Assembly (NCBI GenBank): GCA_964635875.1
Contig: CAZWRK010000089.1
Location: 1-17,609, forward strand
From: CAZWRK01 sp964635875
GTDB taxonomy: Bacteria; Pseudomonadota; Gammaproteobacteria; Burkholderiales; Aquaspirillaceae
DNA length: 17,609 nucleotides
Direction: 5' to 3'
Below, in pieces: positions 6,912-12,751 of this stretch; position 1 is the first letter of the stretch; each line of letters starts with the position of its first letter. Position numbers and translations under genes: made by a program. The notes beneath the pieces are model-generated. The model was not told where the DNA came from, made no database searches, and was given only the letters and a program-made list of their open reading frames with translations.

Positions 6912-7306
6912 ATCCTGCTCGTATTTTATTGGTTGATGATGATGCCGCGTTTTGTGCGGTGATGAGCCGTGCTTTGACCCGCCGTGGTTGGCAGGTTGAG
7001 GTGGCGCACGATGCGGCGACCGCCTTGCCCTTGGCGCAAAAAAGTGNNNNNNNNNNNNNNNNNNNNNNNNNNNNNNNNNNNNNNNNNNNNNNNNNNNNNN
7101 NNNNNNNNNNNNNNNNNNNNNNNNNNNNNNNNNNNNNNNNNNNNNNGGTTGAGGCCACGCCGATGTCGGTGCGACGGATTGCGTGGGAGCATGTGCAGCG
7201 GGTGTTGGCCGAGCACGACGGCAACATTTCCGCGACCGCCCGCGCCCTGAATATGCACCGCCGCACCTTGCAGCGCATGTTGCAGAAGAAACCTGTCGGG
7301 CGCTAA
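6908..7306 (+). CDS. regA: RegA/PrrA/RoxR-type response regulator, interrupted by an assembly gap
   Basis: This is the DNA-binding partner of the RegB-like kinase. The first 46 residues are the start of a receiver domain (MNPARILLVDDDAAF with the acidic cluster). The last 52 residues are a Fis-type helix-turn-helix; MSVRRIAWEHVQRVLAEHDG and LNMHRRTLQRMLQKK match the RegA C-terminus very closely. The middle is lost in 100 Ns, so the phosphoacceptor Asp and the receiver Lys cannot be checked. RegA proteins are about 180 residues, whereas the frame across the Ns has only 132 codons, so the true gap is probably near 240-250 bp. The flanks stay in one frame across the Ns as printed. ATG overlaps the kinase stop. 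Its stop is two bases from the convergent ybgE stop. Confidence 0.88.
   Translation: MNPARILLVDDDAAFCAVMSRALTRRGWQVEVAHDAATALPLAQKSXXXXXXXXXXXXXXXXXXXXXXXXXXXXXXXXXXVEATPMSVRRIAWEHVQRVLAEHDGNISATARALNMHRRTLQRMLQKKPVGR
7047..7146. other. Assembly gap of exactly 100 Ns
   Basis: A run of exactly 100 Ns lies inside the RegA-like gene. A round 100 is the usual placeholder for a gap of unknown length. Comparison with full-length RegA suggests that about 80 residues are missing, against the 33-34 implied by the Ns. Confidence 0.97.
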
Positions 7307-7308
7307 AC

Positions 7309-7587
7309 CTAGCCGCCCCACAGTCGCCAGCCGGTGCCGACCAGCGCACCGAGCATCACCGGCCACGAACAGAGCCACTGCCAGACGCGGTGGCGTGGCA
7401 CAAACCCCACCCCGCGAATAAAGCCGATGCTCATCGCCATACACGCCAAGAGCGCGGCGAGGTGGTCGGCTTGGCCGTTGGCACGACTCAGCCAGTGCGG
7501 CCACGCGGTCAGGCCGATCATCATCACCAGTGCGGCTAATAGCGCCGGAATATCCATTCGCGGCGAGGTAGGCTCGGGTTTAGTCAT
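7309..7587 (-). CDS. ybgE: Cyd operon protein YbgE
   Basis: This small inner-membrane protein of 92 residues has two hydrophobic helices (about 13-30 and 42-58) and a shorter third near 70-86. The stretch IGFIRGVGFVPRHRVWQ matches the E. coli YbgE segment GVIHGVGFRPQKVLWQ. YbgE is encoded in many cydABX operons; its role is not settled, though it is generally linked to cytochrome bd. The ATG lies inside the end of cydX (8-bp overlap), so translation is probably coupled. It is the last gene of the cyd operon and ends 2 bp from the convergent regA stop, with no terminator hairpin visible between them. Confidence 0.85.
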   Translation of the reverse strand: MTKPEPTSPRMDIPALLAALVMMIGLTAWPHWLSRANGQADHLAALLACMAMSIGFIRGVGFVPRHRVWQWLCSWPVMLGALVGTGWRLWGG

Positions 7588-7702
7588 GATGCGGCGACTT
7601 TAACGAAGCCAACCGGGCTTCTTCATTTTCGCCCCAAATCGCATTCAAAATCGCCAGCAACACCGCGAAGCCAACCCCTAAAGTCCAAGCAAAGTACCAC
7701 AT
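7580..7702 (-). CDS. cydX: Cytochrome bd oxidase small subunit CydX
   Basis: This 40-residue single-helix subunit of the bd oxidase is needed in E. coli for full oxidase activity and haem stability. The minus-strand frame starts MWYFAWTLGVGFAVLLAILN; the MWYFAW-LG start is the CydX signature. A charged segment follows (GENEEARLASLKSPHHD), including a Glu shortly after the helix as in other CydX proteins. AGGAG (7714-7710) lies seven bases before the ATG. It follows cydB by 25 bp and overlaps ybgE by 8 bp. The gene is too short for ordinary length cut-offs but is well supported by motif, ribosome site and position. Confidence 0.95.
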   Translation of the reverse strand: MWYFAWTLGVGFAVLLAILNAIWGENEEARLASLKSPHHD

Positions 7703-7727
7703 AGAAACGCTCCTGATTCGGGATGAG

Positions 7728-8864
7728 TTAGTAGGCAGAATGTTCGTTTTCACGAATATAGTCGGCGGTGACTTTGCCGCGCATCACCTGATACGCCCAG
7801 CGGGTGTAGGTGATAATAATCGGCATAAAAATCAGCGTCGCGACCAGCATAATGCCAAGGGTTTTTTGGCTCGATACGCTATCCCACACAGTCAGGCTCG
7901 AACGCGGGTCGAGCGAAGACGGCATGATAAACGGGAACATCGACACCCCCGCCGTGCCAATTACGCCGGTCAGGGCCAACGACGACGCGACAAAACCCGC
8001 AAAAGTCCGTCCTGTTTGGGCGCAGCGCATCGCGACGAGAAATCCCGCATAGGCCAGTGCCGGAACCAGCAAGGTCAGCGGCCAGCGATGGTAGTTTTCT
8101 AGCCATGCACCCGCCACCCGTTCGACCGTTTTCGAGAGCGGATCGGGTAGAGCGGCAGCGTCGACCACCGAGCGAATCACAAAGCCATCAATGCCCCATG
8201 CCAGCCACATCCCCGCCAGCGAAAAGCTCACCACGGCCAGTGCACCGGCGGCCAACACTGCGCGTTTGGTGCGGGCTTGAATCTCGCCTTCAGTGCGGTG
8301 CATGAGATAGAGGCCGCCATGAAAGGTGATCATCGCCGACGACACCACGCCGCACAGCAAGGCAAACGGGTTGAGCAAAGCCCAAAATGACCCTGTGTAA
8401 TAAGACATTAGCTGGTCATCGAAGCGGAACGGCACGCCTTGCAGCAAATTGCCAAAAGCCACCCCGAAAATCAGCGGCGGCACACTACCGCCAATAAACA
8501 AGCCCCAATCCCATGTACTGCGCCATGTGGGATGGTGGATTTTTGAGCGATAGTCAAAACCCACCGGCCGAAAAAACAGCGCCCACAGCACCGCTAACAT
8601 CGCCCAGTAAAACCCCGAAAACGCGGTCGCATAGACCAAAGGCCATGCGGCAAAAATCGCTCCGCCCGCCGTAATAAACCAGACCTGATTGCCGTCCCAG
8701 TGCGGGCCGACGGTGTTGATGATGACGCGCCGTTCAATATCGTTGCGGCCGACAAACGGCAGCAGTGTGCCGACGCCCATATCGTGGCCGTCCATGATGG
8801 CAAAACCCACCAGTAAGACGCCCACCAACACCCACCAAATGACTTTTAATGTAGGGTAATCCAT
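7728..8864 (-). CDS. cydB: Cytochrome bd ubiquinol oxidase subunit II (CydB)
   Basis: CydB has 378 residues, nearly the same as E. coli CydB (379), and pairs with CydA in the membrane. The N-terminus is typical (IWWVLVGVLLVGFAIMDGHDMGVG). The conserved segment GPHWDGNQVWFITAGGA (about 53-69) includes Asp57, equivalent to E. coli Asp58 on the proton path. Multiple hydrophobic helices continue to the C-terminus. It begins 6 bp after the cydA stop; the only Shine-Dalgarno candidate, GGAG at 8879-8876, lies at the end of cydA at a long 11-base spacing, so translational coupling is likely. Confidence 0.97.
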   Translation of the reverse strand: MDYPTLKVIWWVLVGVLLVGFAIMDGHDMGVGTLLPFVGRNDIERRVIINTVGPHWDGNQVWFITAGGAIFAAWPLVYATAFSGFYWAMLAVLWALFFRPVGFDYRSKIHHPTWRSTWDWGLFIGGSVPPLIFGVAFGNLLQGVPFRFDDQLMSYYTGSFWALLNPFALLCGVVSSAMITFHGGLYLMHRTEGEIQARTKRAVLAAGALAVVSFSLAGMWLAWGIDGFVIRSVVDAAALPDPLSKTVERVAGAWLENYHRWPLTLLVPALAYAGFLVAMRCAQTGRTFAGFVASSLALTGVIGTAGVSMFPFIMPSSLDPRSSLTVWDSVSSQKTLGIMLVATLIFMPIIITYTRWAYQVMRGKVTADYIRENEHSAY

Positions 8865-8870
8865 ATCGTT

Positions 8871-10439
8871 TTATGCTCCGTGTTGAGGTGTCGCATGGCT
8901 TTCATTGAGATAGCGGCCGGTGCCTAAGCTGCCCGGCCCTTGGCGGGCAAAGCGCACCATCAAATACATTTCGACGATCAGCAGCACGGTATAAAACGCG
9001 ATAAACCCTGCCAAAGAGCCATAAACCGCGCCAACCGACAAGGTTGAAACCGATAAATGCGTCGGCAATACCCCGTAAATCGTCCACGGTTGGCGACCGT
9101 ATTCCGCCACAAACCAGCCCAGTTCACACGCCAGCCACGGCATCGGCAAACACCACAGCGCAGCTTTGAGCAGCCCACGTTTTTCTGCGAAATCGCCTTT
9201 GATCGAATGCCAGAGTGAGAAGCCAAACAACAGCAACATCGAGAAGCCCAAGGCCACCATCAGGCGGAAGCTCCAGAACATCGGGGCGACTTTCGGGATG
9301 GTGTCGCGGGTGGCGCGGTCGATCATGTCTGGCGTGGCTTGTGCGACATGGGGCGTGTATTTGCGGAGCAGCAAACCGAATCCTAGATCCGCTTTGTGGT
9401 GTTCAAAGCGTGCGAGCGCGTCGGCATTGTTGGGTTGGTGGCGCAAGGTATCCAGTGCAGTCACTGCTTGAATGCCCGATACAATTCGCGCTCGATTTTT
9501 GATCAAAATGTCTTTGATGCCGGGGATCTGCTTATCGAGAGAGCGAGTACCGATCAGGCCCATCACCCACGGAATCTCAATCGCAAAATCATTTTTAAGC
9601 TCGGCCTCGTTTGGAATCGCAATCAGATTAAAGCTGGCGGGTGCGGGTTCGGTGTCCCACATCGCTTCCATGGCTGCGAGCTTGGTTTGCTGCGCTTCGC
9701 CCACGGTATAGCCCGACTCGTCCCCTAGGACGATGACCGAGCACACCGAGGCAAAACCAAAGGCGGCGGCGATGCGGAAACTGCGCTTTGCAAATTCGAT
9801 ATCGCGGCCCTTGAGCAAGTACCAGCTCGAAATCGCTAACACAAACATCGCGCCGGTGACGTAGCCCGCCGAGACGGTGTGGACAAATTTGGCTTGGGCG
9901 TCGGGGTTGAAAACAATCGCGCCAAAATCGACCATTTCCATACGCATGGTTTGGTAGCTAAATTCTGCGCCAACGGGATTCTGCATCCAGCCATTGGCAA
10001 TCAAAATCCACAGCGCCGAGAGGTTGGTGCCAATCGCCATCAGGGTGGTGACGAGCAAATGCTGTTTGCGCGAGAGTCGATCCCAGCCAAAGAAAAATAG
10101 GCCGATAAAGGTCGATTCCAGAAAGAACGCCATCAGCCCTTCAATCGCCAGCGGCGCGCCAAAAATATCGCCGACATAGTGCGAGTAATAGGCCCAGTTG
10201 GTGCCGAATTGAAACTCCATCGTGATGCCGGTGGTGACGCCAAGGGCGAAGTTAATCCCGAATAATTTTCCCCAAAATCGGGTCATGTCTTTGTAGATGG
10301 TTTTGCCGGTCATGAGATAAACCGACTCCATAATCACCAAAATCCACGTCATCCCAATCGTGAGTGGGACAAATAGAAAGTGGTACAGCGCGGTCACGGC
10401 AAATTGCAGGCGCGATATATCAACTAATTCACTACTCAT
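8871..10439 (-). CDS. cydA: Cytochrome bd ubiquinol oxidase subunit I (CydA)
   Basis: CydA carries the three haems of cytochrome bd and oxidises quinol. From ATG 10439 it has 522 residues, the same as E. coli CydA. Key residues sit one position later than in E. coli: His20 (haem b595 ligand; TALYHFLFVPLT), Glu100 and Glu108, His187 (FVHTVSAGY) and Met394 for haem b558. The Q-loop between about 250 and 385 is of the long type and contains GLLLRKYTPHV and IPKVAPMFW, as in E. coli. EYGRQPWTIYGVLPT is conserved. The frame stays open 81 codons further upstream, but this covers cydP and is not coding for CydA. TAAGGA overlaps the cydP stop, with AAGGA eight bases before the ATG. Confidence 0.97.
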   Translation of the reverse strand: MSSELVDISRLQFAVTALYHFLFVPLTIGMTWILVIMESVYLMTGKTIYKDMTRFWGKLFGINFALGVTTGITMEFQFGTNWAYYSHYVGDIFGAPLAIEGLMAFFLESTFIGLFFFGWDRLSRKQHLLVTTLMAIGTNLSALWILIANGWMQNPVGAEFSYQTMRMEMVDFGAIVFNPDAQAKFVHTVSAGYVTGAMFVLAISSWYLLKGRDIEFAKRSFRIAAAFGFASVCSVIVLGDESGYTVGEAQQTKLAAMEAMWDTEPAPASFNLIAIPNEAELKNDFAIEIPWVMGLIGTRSLDKQIPGIKDILIKNRARIVSGIQAVTALDTLRHQPNNADALARFEHHKADLGFGLLLRKYTPHVAQATPDMIDRATRDTIPKVAPMFWSFRLMVALGFSMLLLFGFSLWHSIKGDFAEKRGLLKAALWCLPMPWLACELGWFVAEYGRQPWTIYGVLPTHLSVSTLSVGAVYGSLAGFIAFYTVLLIVEMYLMVRFARQGPGSLGTGRYLNESHATPQHGA

Positions 10440-10450
10440 TGCAGGGTTCC

Positions 10451-10621
10451 TTATTGAGGGCGTGCAGAAGGTGCGTTCACCAAGTGCGCTGCAGTCTGCG
10501 GTGCATCGACGTCGACATGCGCGTCGCGGATAAAAACGAACCACAGCACCACCAACGCCACGAGTTTGATGACGAGAGCGATGCCAAGCTTTTTGACTAA
10601 AGTGCGATCGGATGGCGACAT
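10451..10621 (-). CDS. cydP: Small membrane protein CydP-like, first gene of the cyd operon
   Basis: This is a 56-residue protein with one strongly hydrophobic helix (LGIALVIKLVALVVLWFVFI, about 13-32) after a short charged N-terminus (MSPSDRTLVKK), then a polar tail (RDAHVDVDAPQ). Length, topology and position directly before cydA match the CydP family of putative small oxidase subunits annotated upstream of cydAB in some beta- and gammaproteobacteria. The function is not established. ATG 10621 is preferred over ATG 10639 because GGAG (10632-10629) lies seven bases upstream. The predicted sigma-54 transcript start is about 20 bases upstream. It ends 11 bp before cydA. Confidence 0.75.
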   Translation of the reverse strand: MSPSDRTLVKKLGIALVIKLVALVVLWFVFIRDAHVDVDAPQTAAHLVNAPSARPQ

Positions 10622-10652
10622 TGGCAGACTCCAAAGCAATGCCTAGAACTTG

Positions 10653-10667
10653 GCAAGTTGTGTGCCA
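10653..10667 (-). promoter_or_regulatory. Sigma-54 (-24/-12) promoter of the cyd operon
   Basis: The minus strand reads TGGCACACAACTTGC, which fits the sigma-54 consensus TGGCAC-R-N4-TTGC at every fixed position; the GG and GC dinucleotides are at the correct spacing. Transcription would begin near 10641, about 20 bases before the cydP ATG, leaving room for just the GGAG ribosome site. The same bases form part of a TTGGCA-N7-TGCCAA palindrome. The divergent gene encodes a sigma-54 activator. Confidence 0.75.
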
Positions 10668-10742
10668 AAAACAAAATTCCAAAAACCACTTGTTTTTCAG
10701 TGGCTTGGGTGATTTTGCTGCGAGGGCGACAAGGTGTGGTTA

Positions 10743-10756
10743 TGCCATTTTTGGCA
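10743..10756. promoter_or_regulatory. Candidate activator (enhancer) site 1, TGCCA-N4-TGGCA
   Basis: This is a perfect inverted repeat with 5-bp arms and a TTTT spacer, centred about 109 bp upstream of the predicted cydP transcription start. It has the same architecture as site 2. Its distance suits a sigma-54 activator site. Confidence 0.6.
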
Positions 10757-10762
10757 GTCTTT

Positions 10763-10791
10763 TTGCGTGCTAAAAATCATAAATCTATACA
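10763..10791 (+). promoter_or_regulatory. Possible sigma-70 promoter of the sigma-54 activator gene
   Basis: TTGCGT (10763-10768), a 17-bp spacer and TATACA (10786-10791) form a moderate sigma-70 match, with a predicted start near 10798. That gives a leader of about 72 bases before the GTG start at 10870, with enhancer site 2 lying inside it. Confidence 0.4.
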
Positions 10792-10833
10792 GATCAATTG
10801 AATACGTGGCATAAGGTCGCAGTTTTGATTTTG

Positions 10834-10847
10834 TGCCATAAATGGCA
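10834..10847. promoter_or_regulatory. Candidate activator (enhancer) site 2, TGCCA-N4-TGGCA
   Basis: This second perfect inverted repeat has the same arms as site 1 and a TAAA spacer. It is centred about 200 bp upstream of the cydP start and 91 bp from site 1. It lies in the predicted leader of the activator gene, so binding could also limit that gene's own expression. A lone TGGCA half-site is at 10807-10811. Confidence 0.58.
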
Positions 10848-10869
10848 GTCTGACAGTGAGTCTTTCCCC

Positions 10870-12180
10870 GTGATCAATTCGCCTTCCTCCCCTTCGCCTG
10901 AGCTGGTTTCGTACCTTGAAACCCTGAATGAGCCGCATATTTTGTGTGATCGTGATTATCGAATCGTGGCGGCCAATCGCGCCTATCGAGCGCATTTTGC
11001 GCAGAACGAAACGGTGATTGGGCGGCCATGCTATGCGGTATCGCATGGTTATGATGCGCCGTGCGACCAGTCTGGTGAGACCTGTCCGCTGGCTTTGGCG
11101 CGCCGATCGGGGCAGCGTGAACGGGTGTTGCATCAGCATCACACCCCTCAGGGCGAAATGTATGTGTCGATCGAGTTAACGCCGATTGGCGACGGGGCGC
11201 AACCGCTGAATTGGTTTATTGAGCGCATGGAGCCGCTGCCGGTGCGCGGCGATAGCGGTCAGGGCTTGTCCGGTCAGGCACCGGCCTTTCGGCGCATGAT
11301 TGAGCTGGTGTCGCGGGTCGCCCCTTCCGAGGCGGCGGTGTTGTTGCAGGGTGAGTCGGGGACCGGCAAAGAATTGGTTGCACAGGCGATTCATCGTGCC
11401 AGCCCGCGCGCGCATCGGCCTTTCGTGGTGGTGGATTGCTCCGGCTTGCCAGAAACCCTGTTTGAAAGCGAGTTATTTGGGCATGAACGCGGCGCGTTTA
11501 CGGGTGCGAGTCAGCGCAAAGCGGGCTTGGTTGAAGCGGCCAATGGTGGCACGCTCTTTTTGGACGAGCTGGGCGATATTCCCTTGTCCATGCAAGTGAA
11601 GTTGTTGCGCTTGCTGGAAACCGGCACCTTTCGGCGCGTCGGTTCGACGGCGTTGCTGCATACCGATATTCGCATTATTTCGGCGACCCATCGGCCACTG
11701 GCGGACATGGTCGCAGCAGGGCAGTTTCGTGCCGATTTGTTTTACCGCATCAATACGTTTCCGATTCGCTTACCGCCGCTGCGTGAGCGGCGCGAGGATA
11801 TTCCGTTATTGGTGGAGAGTTTGCTGGCGCGGGTCGCGGCGGGGCGGTCGTTATCGGTGTCGCCGTCGGCATGGCAGTACCTGCTAAAGCATGATTTTCC
11901 GGGCAATATTCGTGAGCTGCGCAATTGTCTTGAGCGGGCAAGTGTGTTGTGTGATGGGAATATTTTGGAGGCGGCGCATTTTGAGGCGTTCTCCGAAACT
12001 GCATCCACCCCACCGCCCGCACCGACCTCCATGACCGAAGATTGGCGAACGATAGCCGAGCAGCATTTTGCACAGTATGTTGCGCAGCATGTCGGCGATC
12101 GGAAGAGTTTGGCAAAACGTTTGGGCATCAGCGAGCGCACCCTCTATCGACGCTTGCAGCAATTACAGTCATCGCGCTGA
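10870..12180 (+). CDS. Sigma-54-dependent activator with Cys-containing PAS domain, divergent from cyd
   Basis: This is a 436-residue enhancer-binding protein from GTG 10870. The N-terminal region (about 12-120) looks like a PAS domain (ILCDRDYRIVAANRAYRAHF) with GRPCYAVSHGYDAPC and CPL: Cys54, His59, Cys65 and Cys72. The AAA+ domain (about 132-370) has Walker A GESGTGKE (161-168), the sigma-54 contact loop GAFTGA (208-213), Walker B GGTLFLDE (226-233) and an arginine-finger region FRADLFYR. A Fis-type helix-turn-helix lies at 412-430 (KSLAKRLGISERTLYRRLQ). It diverges from the cyd operon, whose promoter is sigma-54 type. The frame is open from TTG 10798, but that stretch contains enhancer site 2, so GTG 10870 with weak GTGAG at 10856-10860 is preferred. 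It is not NorR proper, which has a GAF sensor. The signal is unknown. Confidence 0.88.
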   Translation: MINSPSSPSPELVSYLETLNEPHILCDRDYRIVAANRAYRAHFAQNETVIGRPCYAVSHGYDAPCDQSGETCPLALARRSGQRERVLHQHHTPQGEMYVSIELTPIGDGAQPLNWFIERMEPLPVRGDSGQGLSGQAPAFRRMIELVSRVAPSEAAVLLQGESGTGKELVAQAIHRASPRAHRPFVVVDCSGLPETLFESELFGHERGAFTGASQRKAGLVEAANGGTLFLDELGDIPLSMQVKLLRLLETGTFRRVGSTALLHTDIRIISATHRPLADMVAAGQFRADLFYRINTFPIRLPPLRERREDIPLLVESLLARVAAGRSLSVSPSAWQYLLKHDFPGNIRELRNCLERASVLCDGNILEAAHFEAFSETASTPPPAPTSMTEDWRTIAEQHFAQYVAQHVGDRKSLAKRLGISERTLYRRLQQLQSSR

Positions 12181-12210
12181 GTGCTTTATTTTTTGGGCGC
12201 GGCAGGCGGA

Positions 12211-12239
12211 TTGAGTCGGGCGGGCGGGGGGAGTATCCT
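12211..12239 (+). promoter_or_regulatory. Sigma-70 promoter of the nsrR-like gene
   Basis: TTGAGT (12211-12216), a 17-bp G-rich spacer and TATCCT (12234-12239) give 4 of 6 matches in each hexamer. The start would be near 12246, about 24 bases before the ATG. Confidence 0.5.
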
Positions 12240-12255
12240 GCGGCTTTCTCTCCCC

Positions 12256-12267
12256 CGAAATATTTCG
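12256..12267. promoter_or_regulatory. Perfect 12-bp palindrome just before the nsrR-like start
   Basis: CGAAATATTTCG reads the same on both strands and ends two bases before the ATG at 12270, where a ribosome binding site would be expected. It lies at about +10 to +21 of the predicted transcript. An operator for self-control is possible. It does not match the known NsrR site built on AAGATGCAT-type arms. Confidence 0.4.
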
Positions 12268-12269
12268 CT

Positions 12270-12710
12270 ATGCAACTCACTCGATTCACAGATTTTGGCC
12301 TTCGCGTATTGATGTACCTCACGCACCAAGATCGCTCTGAGCCGGTCACCATTACAGAAATTTCCGAGTGTTTTCAGATTTCACGCAATCATCTGGTGAA
12401 GGTGGTGCATTTTATGGGGCAGCGGAAATGGATTATTACAACGCGCGGCAAAGGGGGCGGTTTGGCGCTGGCGAATACACCAGACAGCTACCGCTTGGGC
12501 GATTTGATTCGGGAATTAGAAGACTGCGATCGGCTGATTGATTGCGTCAAGCCGAGCTGTCCGCTTAATCACGGTTGCCAACTCAGCGCGGCGCTGGCTC
12601 AAGCGCAAGCCCAGTTTTTTGCGACACTCAACCAATACACCTTGGCCGATATGTTGCGCGCGCCAACGGGCTTGTCGATTATTCAGCTACATCGTAATAA
12701 CGGTCACTAA
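12270..12710 (+). CDS. nsrR: Rrf2-family Fe-S regulator, NsrR-like
   Basis: This 146-residue winged-helix regulator (MQLTRFTDFGLRVLMYL) resembles NsrR, the NO-sensing repressor. The recognition helix region is ITEISECFQISRNHLVKVV, and the wing carries TTRGKGGGLAL. The cluster-binding motif Cys92-x4-Cys97-x5-Cys103 (CVKPSCPLNHGC) has exactly the NsrR spacing, and Asp8, a reported cluster ligand in Streptomyces NsrR, is present. The C-terminus YTLADML is typical of the family. The frame is open upstream to 12042, inside the preceding gene, but the family N-terminus fixes the start at 12270. No Shine-Dalgarno sequence is seen; a palindrome occupies that place. No classical NO-detoxification gene is in the window, so its targets are unknown; an IscR-like role is less likely given the Cys spacing. 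Confidence 0.88.
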   Translation: MQLTRFTDFGLRVLMYLTHQDRSEPVTITEISECFQISRNHLVKVVHFMGQRKWIITTRGKGGGLALANTPDSYRLGDLIRELEDCDRLIDCVKPSCPLNHGCQLSAALAQAQAQFFATLNQYTLADMLRAPTGLSIIQLHRNNGH

Positions 12711-12739
12711 GCGGGCGTCTGGGTGGAGAAACGCCCGCT
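12710..12739. terminator. Hairpin between convergent nsrR-like and copper receptor genes
   Basis: AGCGGGCGT and ACGCCCGCT form a perfect 9-bp stem around a 12-base loop. The first base is the last base of the nsrR-like stop. It serves both converging genes; the T-tract is poor on both sides, so termination strength is uncertain. Confidence 0.65.
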
Positions 12740-12751
12740 CTTGGTGCTGGA

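Noticed and set aside
10440..10682. A longer CydA beginning at 10682 (81 extra residues)
   Set aside because: The extension overlaps cydP in another frame and covers the sigma-54 promoter. CydA from 10439 is 522 residues with the family N-terminus and a ribosome site.
10686..10703. Inverted repeat CCACT-N8-AGTGG between the sigma-54 promoter and enhancer site 1
   Set aside because: A 5-bp arm repeat is weak and could be chance; no link to a known binding site, so it is not listed as a feature.
10798..10869. Sigma-54 activator starting at TTG 10798
   Set aside because: The start would coincide with the predicted +1, lacks a ribosome site, and the added 24 residues do not look like a domain; the stretch also contains an enhancer palindrome.
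10640..10869. FNR/ANR site (TTGAT-N4-ATCAA) in the cyd control region
   Set aside because: Searched for on both strands by eye; only unrelated ATCAATTG was found at 10793-10800. No FNR-type site is supported.
12042..12269. A longer NsrR-like protein beginning at 12042
   Set aside because: The extra part lies inside the sigma-54 activator gene in another frame. The Rrf2 N-terminus MQLTRFTD begins at 12270.
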